Source: Alicyclobacillaceae bacterium
GTDB taxonomy: Bacteria > Bacillota > Bacilli > Kyrpidiales > Kyrpidiaceae
Assembly: GCA_029961045.1 (NCBI GenBank)
Contig: JASBVN010000010.1
Location: 53,513-117,512 of the forward strand
DNA: 64,000 nt
Reading direction: 5' to 3'
The position numbers and the translations under genes are program-made. Positions 57,913 to 64,000 of this stretch are shown here, piece by piece. The notes under the pieces were generated by a model, which had not been told where the DNA came from, searched no databases, and worked only from the letters and a program-made list of their open reading frames with translations. Positions within the stretch are counted from its first letter, which is position 1. Every line of letters starts with the position of its first letter.

Positions 57913-57941
57913 TCGACAACTGTGTAATATTTTGGTACGAT
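57913..57941 (+). promoter_or_regulatory. candidate sigma-A promoter of the ComK-like gene
   Basis: TCGACA at 57913-57918, 17 bases, TACGAT at 57936-57941, in a conspicuously AT-rich stretch (about 57865-57960). A second candidate is TTGTGA at 57870-57875 with TAAATA at 57894-57899. The gap 57722-57999 is shared with the divergent sigma-factor gene. Confidence 0.45.
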
Positions 57942-57999
57942 CGAAGAGGTTGACACTGGAAATCCGGTTGCCGGATGCGATAAGGGGGATGATGGGGCG

Positions 58000-58644
58000 A
58001 TGAAGTGGGCGCCGATTGAGGGGAGTATCTGGAATATTGGCGCATTTTGGCCGGTGTACGGGGAGCGGGGGGACGAGACGCTCGTCTTGTGGAAAAACGG
58101 GCAGTGCACGGCCCACCCGATTCCGGTGCGGCGGGTGCTCAAGGATTTGGCCGCCGCCCTTGCCGTCGATTTGACACAATTGCGGGATATTTACGGGCGG
58201 GAGACCAGAAGGAAATTGGCGGTTCCCCTGGCTCTTCACGAGAAAATTCTCCTCGTGCCCCTGCGGGTCCGGAAGGCGCGGATTGCCGGGGACGAGGTGT
58301 ACGGGTATTTTTGCCTCAATTGCATTCAGGGGGTGCGGATCGGACTGGACGGCCGCACGGAGATCGCCGTCGCCCACCGGATCGTATCCCTGGAACAGCG
58401 CCTCCGGTCGGTGAGGGAACAACTCGCGCGGGCTTATATGGTGCAGCGGTTCCATTACCTCCGGATGGTGACCGGGTGGCTGCCGGTCACCCTGTCCGGG
58501 CCGGAGGAAGACGCCTGGCCGGAATGTTTGGGGGAAGAACGGCGGATTTATCCCTCCGGCGACGGACCGGGCGGGTCGGGGGGAAGTCCCGCGTCTTCCC
58601 GGTCCTCCAGCCAGGCGGGGCCTTCTAAGAAAACCTCTCCCTGA
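58000..58644 (+). CDS. ComK-like putative transcription factor
   Basis: A 214-residue soluble protein. Residues of about 60-150 resemble the ComK layout: a Gly-Arg-x-x-R stretch followed by a hydrophobic strand (YGRETRRKLAVPLALHEKILLVPLR), an aromatic/Cys/Asn segment YFCLNCIQGVRI in the place of C-x-W-I, then a nucleic-acid-side polar turn GLDGRTEIAVAHR and a helix LEQRLRSVREQLARAYM. Identity to ComK is low, so this is a structural-pattern call. The last 35 residues are Ser/Gly-rich and overlap the opposite yvyE gene by 97 bases. ATG follows GGGGGATGATGGGG. Confidence 0.45.
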   Translation: MKWAPIEGSIWNIGAFWPVYGERGDETLVLWKNGQCTAHPIPVRRVLKDLAAALAVDLTQLRDIYGRETRRKLAVPLALHEKILLVPLRVRKARIAGDEVYGYFCLNCIQGVRIGLDGRTEIAVAHRIVSLEQRLRSVREQLARAYMVQRFHYLRMVTGWLPVTLSGPEEDAWPECLGEERRIYPSGDGPGGSGGSPASSRSSSQAGPSKKTSP

Positions 58645-59222
58645 CCGCGGGTGGCGTCCGCCACCACCTCCCGGAGCCGCGCCGCCTCTTCTTCCGGTAC
58701 GTAGGCGGTGAGACAGACGTCCTCTCCGTAGACGGGTTCGTCCGAGGGCCATCCGGCCTCGTGCAACAGATGGGCGATGCGGCCGTAGTGGGGATAGGCG
58801 AACCGGAGCCGGACCCGGAGACCGGGCCGCCTCGTCACCACTCCCGCCGCCCGGACCGCCTCGGAGGCGGCGCGGCTGTACGCCCGCACCAGTCCTCCCG
58901 CTCCGAGCAACACCCCGCCGAAATAGCGGGTGACCACCACGAGAACATCCCGCAACTCCAGTTGGTGCAACACTTCGAGGATCGGCCGCCCGGCGGTGCC
59001 CGCCGGTTCGCCGTCGTCGCTGGACCGCTGGATTTCTCCGCCCCGGCCGATGATGTACGCGTAGCAGTGGTGTGCGGCGTCCCAATGGCGGCGGCGGATC
59101 TCTTTCAGCCATTCTTGAGCCTCTTCCTCCCGCTCCACCCGCATCGCCCGGCCGATAAACCGCGACCGCTTGACGGTCCATTCGGCCTCCCCGGCCTGGC
59201 GGACCGTTCGATACTTTTCCAT
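58548..59222 (-). CDS. yvyE: YvyE/YigZ family protein (IMPACT N-terminal domain)
   Basis: A 224-residue protein of the UPF0029 family. Signature parts are KRSRFIGRAMRVEREEEAQEWL, HHCYAYIIGRGGEIQRSSDDGEPAGTAGRPILEVL and RYFGGVLLGAGGLVRAYSRAASEAV (quoted in pieces); the C-terminal half is the DUF1949-like ferredoxin fold. Start ATG has AAAGGAGG upstream. Related E. coli YigZ and eukaryotic IMPACT are linked to translation or nutrient stress; the bacterial function is unclear. The 3' end overlaps the ComK-like gene tail-to-tail. Confidence 0.92.
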   Translation of the reverse strand: MEKYRTVRQAGEAEWTVKRSRFIGRAMRVEREEEAQEWLKEIRRRHWDAAHHCYAYIIGRGGEIQRSSDDGEPAGTAGRPILEVLHQLELRDVLVVVTRYFGGVLLGAGGLVRAYSRAASEAVRAAGVVTRRPGLRVRLRFAYPHYGRIAHLLHEAGWPSDEPVYGEDVCLTAYVPEEEAARLREVVADATRGQGEVFLEGPAWLEDREDAGLPPDPPGPSPEG

Positions 59223-59341
59223 CCCGGGCCTCCTTTCTCGCGGGACGATGGTCCGGCTTCTATCCTAGTGCGCCGGCGCCTCCGGCGCAAGGCCGGTTTG
59301 AAGGGGGCCGGCGCGCGGAGGGGGCCGGAGGACCGCGCCTC

Positions 59342-59370
59342 TTGACAACCGGCGCCCGCCCACCCATAAT
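59342..59370 (+). promoter_or_regulatory. sigma-A promoter of the RND efflux genes
   Basis: Perfect TTGACA at 59342-59347, 17 bases, CATAAT at 59365-59370. The transcript start would be near 59377, with about 108 bases of leader. Confidence 0.78.
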
Positions 59371-59387
59371 GATGCTGAGCCTTACAC

Positions 59388-59409
59388 GGTACCCCGTATG
59401 GTATATACC
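59388..59409 (+). promoter_or_regulatory. palindromic candidate operator in the RND leader
   Basis: GGTACC at 59388-59393, flanked as ACGG-TACC-CCGT, and a perfect 10-bp palindrome GGTATATACC at 59400-59409. They lie 18-39 bases downstream of the -10, a usual repressor site. No regulator gene is adjacent in the window. Confidence 0.45.
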
Positions 59410-59484
59410 CTCCGGAGAACCGGCGCAGAGCCGGCGACGGGTGGCCGTTGTAAAACGGAGGTGTTGGGCAGAAAGGTGGTCGGT

Positions 59485-60744
59485 ATGAAAACGTGGGTGA
59501 AGGGTGTGTTGTTTCTCGGTGTCCCGTTAGGCGGATTTCTCCTGGTCCTCAGTGGCGCCTTGACGCAGAAGATCCCGCCGGGCACCGCGGAGCGGGCCGC
59601 GGCGAAGATCGGCGGCGTGCAGACGGCGCCGGTGGAGCCGGCTCCTTCCCGGACAGGCGTGACTGTGCCGGGGACGGTGGTGGCGGACGGATCGTCCCAG
59701 ATCGCGAGCAAGGTGATGGCCTCGGTCCAGCAGGTGATGGTCAAAGAAGGGGATTTTGTAAAACAGGGGCAAACCCTGGTGGTTTTAAATCCAGAACCCC
59801 TGGCGGCCGCCGTCCGGCAGGCGGAGGCCGGAAGCCGGCAAGCGGAAGCGGGCGTCCAAGCGGCCCAAGCGGTCCGGGCGCAGATCGAGGAGGCCGTCCG
59901 CCAGGCCCAAGCGGGTCTTCAGGCGGCCCGGGCCAACCTGCAGAGCGCCGAGGCCGATTGGAAGCGCACGGAGTCCCTTTACGAGGCGGGGGCGGCGAGC
60001 CGGCAGGACTACGACCACGCCCGGGCGCGCTACCAATCGGCCCAGGCGCAGTATGATCAAGCCCAGGCGGCCTTACAGGGCGCCCTGGCCCAAAAGGCGG
60101 AAGCCGAAGCCCGCCTCGGCCAGGCCCAAGCCCAACTCACCCAGGCCCAGGCTTCGGTGCAAGCAGCGGCGGCGAACCTGAGCGACACGGTCCTCAAGGC
60201 TCCCTTTGACGGCTTTGTCACCGCCAAAATGGTCCACGAGGGGGATATGGCGACCCCCGGCATGCCTCTGCTGACCGTGGAGCGCGGACCCTATGCCCTG
60301 CAGGTGTTCGCCGAGGAAAAGCTGGCCGCCTCCGTGAAGCCCGGCGATGCGGTGCCGGTACATATCCCGGCCTTGGGCCAAACGGCGACCGGTGTCGTGG
60401 TCGAGATCGCTCCTCGAATCGACCCGGCCAGCCGCACTTTCAAAATGAAAATCCGCTTGCCGGGCGAGCTGAAAGTGACACCGGGCATGTTCGGCGAAGC
60501 GACGCTCGGCGGCGGAGAAGCGCAAGTCCTGTACATTCCGAAGCAGGCGGTGGTGCGCTGGTCCCAGTTCACCGGCGTGTACGCGGTGGATGATCAGGGG
60601 CGCGCCCATTTGCGTTACGTGTCCCTGGGCCGGGAATCGGGTGACAGGGTGGAAGTCCTCAGCGGCCTGAATGCCGGGGAGCGGATCGTCGTCTCCGGGG
60701 TGGACCGGGTGACCGACGGCGCGGAAGTGGGGAATCGCCCATGA
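59485..60744 (+). CDS. RND efflux periplasmic adaptor-type subunit (HlyD/MFP family)
   Basis: A 419-residue membrane-fusion protein. N-terminal membrane anchor (about residues 6-26), lipoyl halves around VPGTVVADGSSQIASKVMASVQQVMVKEGDFVKQGQTL (in parts) and LKAPFDGFVTAKMVHEGDMATPGMPL, a long Ala/Gln-rich helical hairpin (about residues 115-235) and a C-terminal beta-barrel. ATG 59485 follows AAAGGTGGT; an earlier in-frame ATG at 59398 lies inside the operator region. The stop overlaps the pump gene (ATGA). Confidence 0.92.
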   Translation: MKTWVKGVLFLGVPLGGFLLVLSGALTQKIPPGTAERAAAKIGGVQTAPVEPAPSRTGVTVPGTVVADGSSQIASKVMASVQQVMVKEGDFVKQGQTLVVLNPEPLAAAVRQAEAGSRQAEAGVQAAQAVRAQIEEAVRQAQAGLQAARANLQSAEADWKRTESLYEAGAASRQDYDHARARYQSAQAQYDQAQAALQGALAQKAEAEARLGQAQAQLTQAQASVQAAAANLSDTVLKAPFDGFVTAKMVHEGDMATPGMPLLTVERGPYALQVFAEEKLAASVKPGDAVPVHIPALGQTATGVVVEIAPRIDPASRTFKMKIRLPGELKVTPGMFGEATLGGGEAQVLYIPKQAVVRWSQFTGVYAVDDQGRAHLRYVSLGRESGDRVEVLSGLNAGERIVVSGVDRVTDGAEVGNRP

Positions 60745-63700
60745 AGATCGGCCTCTCCGGCAGAATCGCCAAGGCCTTCCTTCATTCCAAACTCACGCCG
60801 CTTCTCGTGATCGCGGCCCTCTTGATGGGCTTGCTGGCGGTCTTCGCCACCCCCCGGGAAGAAGAACCGCAAATTTCCGTGCCGATGATTGACATTTTTG
60901 TGCCGTATCCCGGGGCGACGGCACAGGATGTGGAAGATCGGGTGACCAAGGTCCTCGAGAAAAAGCTTTGGAAAATCAAAGGGGTCGAGTACATTTATTC
61001 CACATCCCGGCCGGGGATGGCCCTCATCACGCTGCGGTACTACGTGGGGACGGATCTGAACGACGCCATCGTCCGGACGTACAACGAGGTCATGTCCAAC
61101 ATGGACGAGGTGCCGCCGGGCGTCGGCACGCCGCTCGTCAAGCCGATGACCATCGACGACGTGCCCATCGTCTCCTTGACGGTGTGGAGCGACCGGTTGG
61201 ACGACGGCGCCCTGCGGCGTATCGCGGCGGTATTGGCGGACGAGATCAACAAAGTGAAGGACGTCTCCAAGGTCCAGATCATCGGCGGCCGGGAGCGGGA
61301 AGTGCGCATCGAAGTCGATCCGGCCCGCCTGGCGGCTTTCGGACTTTCGCCCCTCGCGTTGGAGAAAACCTTGCAAAGCGGCAACCAGTCCCGGGACGCC
61401 GGGCAGTTCGCCCGGGGCAACCGGCAGTATCTCGTCAAGGCCGGCGCGTATTGGGCGGATGCGGAGGAAATCAAGAACCTGGTGGTCGGCGTGTACCGGG
61501 ATCGCCCCGTCTTTTTGAAAGACGTGGCGACGGTGGTGGACGGCCCCGGGGAAGTGAACCGGTATGTGCTCTTCGGCGCAGGGCCGCGGGCGGCCGAAAA
61601 AGGCATTGCGGAGTCCCCCGGGCGGATTTTCCCGGCGGTGACGCTGGCCGTGGCGAAAAAGCCGGGGACCAACGCGGTGTGGGTGGCCGGCGACGTGATC
61701 CGCAAGGTGGACGATCTCAAGGGCAAGGTGATCCCCGGAGACGTCCACGTCACCGTGACGCGCAATTACGGAAACACGGCGAAGGAGAAAGCCGACGAGC
61801 TGATCGACCACCTGCTGATCGCGACCGCGTCGGTGATCCTGCTCATCGGCGTGGCCCTCGGGATCCGGGAGGCGATCGTGGTGGGGGTGGCGGTTCCGGT
61901 CACCCTGGCCCTGGCCCTGTTCCTGAGCTACCTGTACGGCTACACCTTGAACCGGGTGACCCTGTTCGCCCTGATTTTTGCCATCGGCATTCTGGTCGAC
62001 GACGCCATCGTGGTCGTGGAAAATATGCACCGCTGGTTCCGGATGCGAACCCTGAAGCCCCAAGAGGCGGCGGTGCGGGCGGTGGACGAGGTGGGCAATC
62101 CGACCATTCTCGCCACCTTGACGGTGATCGCCGTCCTGCTGCCGATGGCTTTCGTCGGCGGCCTGATGGGCCCGTACATGAGCCCGATCCCGATCAACGC
62201 CTCGGTGGCCATGTTCTTCTCCCTTTTGGTGGCCTTTGTCGTCACTCCGTGGTTCGGCTACCGGTTTTTGAAGCGGGAGGAGCCGGTCCCGGCGGTTCCG
62301 GGGGCGCCGGGGGCCGCAGGGCACGGGGGCGCGGGGCGCCTCGCCCGGATGTACGCCGGCGTGATGCTGTCTTTGATCGCCGGCCGGAAAAGGCGCAACC
62401 TGTTTTTGCTTGCCGTTTTGCTCCTGTTGATCGGCTCCATGGGCTTCTTTTACACCAAAGCCGTGGCGATGAAAATGTTGCCGTTCGACAACAAGAGCGA
62501 AATCCAGATCGTCCTCGATATGCCCGAGGGCAGCACCCTGGAGCAGACGGCGGCGGCCACGAAGGCGGTCGGCGACTATTTGTCCACCGTCAATGAGGTC
62601 ACCGATTACGAAATGTATGTAGGCACGGCTTCTCCGTTCAATTTCAACGGCCTGGTTCGCCACTACTACCTGCGCGAGGGGCCGAATGTCGCGGATATCC
62701 AGGTCAACTTGGCGGCCAAAGGGGAGCGGCAACAGCAGAGCCACGACATCGCCAAGCGCCTGCGGCCGGCAGTGCAGGCCATCGGCGAGCGGTACGGCGC
62801 CAATGTGAAGGTGGTGGAGGTGCCGCCGGGCCCGCCGGTGCAGTCCACTCTGGTCCTCGAAGTGTACGGCAACAACCGGGCGGACCAGGTGGCGGCGGCC
62901 CGCCAGGCGGAGGAGATTTTTAAGAAGACGCCGGGGGTCGTGGACGTGGACACGTCCCTGGAGGCGCCCCAGACCCAGTACACCTTCACCCTGACCGATC
63001 AGGCGCGGCTGAACGGGATCACCGACGAGGCGGTGGCCCAAACGCTGCAGGTGATGCTCCAGGGCGCCCAAGTGGGGCTGCTCCACCCGCCAAACGAGTT
63101 GGAACCGGTGAAGATTTGGCTGCAGCCGCCCCGGGACAGGCGGTCCGGCCTCGAACAGCTCAAAAGCATTCAGATTCCCACCCCTTCCGGCAAGTTGGTG
63201 CCCTTGGGCGAGGCGGCCGACATTCGCGAGGGGACGGCGGAGCAAGCGCTGTACCGCAAGAACCTGCAAAGCGTCGTCTACGTGTTCGGAGACGTGGCGG
63301 GCGGGGAGGAAAGCCCCGGCTATGCCATCGCCAAAATGTGGAATGCCGTGAGCCGCATTCAGACGCCCGGCGGCGCCAAGGTGGAGCAGTATCTCACCCG
63401 CCAGCCGTGGCTGGAGGAGGGGGTGAAGGTGAAATGGGACGGGGAGTGGCAGATCACTTACGAGGTATTCCGGGACCTGGGGATTGCCTTTGCCGTGGCC
63501 CTGGTGGTCATGTACCTGCTGGTGGTCGCCTGGTTCCAGTCTTTTGTGAAGCCTTTGGTGATCATGTCCCCGATTCCCTTGACGATGATCGGCGTCGTGC
63601 CAGGGCACTGGCTGTTCGGGGCGTTTTTCACCGCCACGTCGATGATCGGGGTGATCGCCCTCGCGGGGATCATCGTCCGCAACTCGATTTTGCTCGTGGA

Positions 63701-63989
63701 ATTTGCCGAGCGGCGGCGGGAGGAGGGAGTGCCGCTGGACGAGGCGGTGGTAACGGCGGGGGTGGTGCGGGCCAAGCCCATCCTGCTCACCGCCGCGGCG
63801 GTGGTCGTCGGCGCCTTCGTCATCCTGTTCGACCCGATTTTCCAGGGGTTGGCCATTTCCCTGATGTTCGGCACGGCGGCATCGACGGTGCTGACGCTGT
63901 TCGTGATCCCGGTCCTGTATTTCGCCGTGGAGATCCGGCGCGAGCGCAGGCGGCAGCGGGCGGCGGCACGGGCGTCCGCCGGGGAATGA
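60741..63989 (+). CDS. RND efflux transporter permease (AcrB/MdtB-like)
   Basis: A complete 1082-residue inner-membrane proton-driven pump with twelve helices and two large external loops. Helix 4 carries the paired Asp420-Asp421 of the proton relay (GILVDDAIVVVEN), and helix 11 has IALAGIIVRNSILLVEF. The N-terminal TPREEEPQISVPMIDIFVPYPGA marks the subgroup lacking the usual 1040-residue AcrB length; the central loop with a Pro/Gly-rich segment near residue 520 is an extra. Substrate is unknown. No outer-membrane TolC-like gene is present, as expected for a Gram-positive. Confidence 0.95.
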   Translation: MKIGLSGRIAKAFLHSKLTPLLVIAALLMGLLAVFATPREEEPQISVPMIDIFVPYPGATAQDVEDRVTKVLEKKLWKIKGVEYIYSTSRPGMALITLRYYVGTDLNDAIVRTYNEVMSNMDEVPPGVGTPLVKPMTIDDVPIVSLTVWSDRLDDGALRRIAAVLADEINKVKDVSKVQIIGGREREVRIEVDPARLAAFGLSPLALEKTLQSGNQSRDAGQFARGNRQYLVKAGAYWADAEEIKNLVVGVYRDRPVFLKDVATVVDGPGEVNRYVLFGAGPRAAEKGIAESPGRIFPAVTLAVAKKPGTNAVWVAGDVIRKVDDLKGKVIPGDVHVTVTRNYGNTAKEKADELIDHLLIATASVILLIGVALGIREAIVVGVAVPVTLALALFLSYLYGYTLNRVTLFALIFAIGILVDDAIVVVENMHRWFRMRTLKPQEAAVRAVDEVGNPTILATLTVIAVLLPMAFVGGLMGPYMSPIPINASVAMFFSLLVAFVVTPWFGYRFLKREEPVPAVPGAPGAAGHGGAGRLARMYAGVMLSLIAGRKRRNLFLLAVLLLLIGSMGFFYTKAVAMKMLPFDNKSEIQIVLDMPEGSTLEQTAAATKAVGDYLSTVNEVTDYEMYVGTASPFNFNGLVRHYYLREGPNVADIQVNLAAKGERQQQSHDIAKRLRPAVQAIGERYGANVKVVEVPPGPPVQSTLVLEVYGNNRADQVAAARQAEEIFKKTPGVVDVDTSLEAPQTQYTFTLTDQARLNGITDEAVAQTLQVMLQGAQVGLLHPPNELEPVKIWLQPPRDRRSGLEQLKSIQIPTPSGKLVPLGEAADIREGTAEQALYRKNLQSVVYVFGDVAGGEESPGYAIAKMWNAVSRIQTPGGAKVEQYLTRQPWLEEGVKVKWDGEWQITYEVFRDLGIAFAVALVVMYLLVVAWFQSFVKPLVIMSPIPLTMIGVVPGHWLFGAFFTATSMIGVIALAGIIVRNSILLVEFAERRREEGVPLDEAVVTAGVVRAKPILLTAAAVVVGAFVILFDPIFQGLAISLMFGTAASTVLTLFVIPVLYFAVEIRRERRRQRAAARASAGE

Positions 63990-64000
63990 CCGGGGGCTTC

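Noticed and set aside
57950..57955. Perfect TTGACA before the ComK-like gene
   Set aside because: No acceptable -10 is found 16-18 bases downstream, so it was not called as a promoter.
60615..63608. A 997-codon open frame on the minus strand opposite the RND pump
   Set aside because: The His/Gln/Arg-rich product has no domain or SD, and the plus-strand pump with all its motifs accounts for the region.

Overview
The window is a GC-rich chromosomal segment from an endospore-forming Firmicute (Bacillota). Spo0F, SpoIIR, SpoIID, a SpoIIQ-type LytM protein, SpoIIID, a YhcN/YlaJ-type lipoprotein, YwzB and YwmB are all present. Gene order follows the Bacillus subtilis rpoE-pyrG-spo0F-fba-tal-(murAB)-glpX-rho-rpmE-...-prfA-prmC-spoIIR-ywlC-...-ywlE-ywlG-glyA-upp-atp-ywzB-ywmB-murA-spoIID-spoIIQ-spoIIID-flhO-flhP-fabZ block. 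High GC, frequent GTG/TTG starts, a complete set of proton-pumping complex I genes after the ATP synthase operon, and an acyl-CoA dehydrogenase/MeaB pair suggest a thermophilic Alicyclobacillaceae-like aerobe (Kyrpidia-type). That placement is inference, not a database result. I saw no rRNA, tRNA, CRISPR array, insertion sequence or phage gene.

Layout. 1-1.4 kb: tail of an acyl-CoA dehydrogenase and the GTPase MeaB. 1.5-6 kb: rpoE, pyrG, spo0F (with a sigma-H-like promoter), fba and tal. 6.2-14.1 kb: a seven-helix membrane protein, the acetyl-branch diaminopimelate genes dapH-ykuR, a secreted M1-like peptidase on the minus strand, glpX, rho, and glycerate kinase on the minus strand. 14.2-22 kb: rpmE, a sporulation lipoprotein, prfA-prmC, spoIIR (sigma-F-like promoter), tsaC-type ywlC, mntP, a ZIP transporter, and an arginine phosphatase ywlE with a large insertion. 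22-28 kb: a thiosulfate-import/sulfur-carrier pair, rpiB-ywlG-glyA-upp and a thiolase.

28-47 kb is the bioenergetic core. A strong promoter, a structured leader ending in a terminator, and the atp operon (Z,I,B,E,F,H,A,G,D,C) are followed by a terminator, a new promoter and nuoABCDHIJKLMN. The NADH-oxidising module NuoEFG is absent, and a Fsr-type MFS exporter follows. 47-57 kb: a 48-residue Gly/Tyr-rich membrane peptide, ywzB, ywmB, murA, a minus-strand beta-propeller protein, spoIID (sigma-E-like promoter), spoIIQ (sigma-F-like promoter), spoIIID, flhO-flhP with mbl missing between them, pgsA, a structured non-coding stretch and fabZ. 57-64 kb: a minus-strand sigma-70-family factor divergent from a ComK-like protein, a YvyE/YigZ protein on the minus strand, and an RND efflux pair whose promoter is followed by palindromes.

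Working together, the genes couple respiration (complex I, ATP synthase), gluconeogenesis and glycolysis (fba, tal, glpX, rpiB), nucleotide and one-carbon metabolism (pyrG, upp, glyA), and peptidoglycan supply (dapH, ykuR, murA) to sporulation. Compartment-specific sporulation promoters can be read directly upstream of spo0F, spoIIR, spoIID, spoIIQ and spoIIID.
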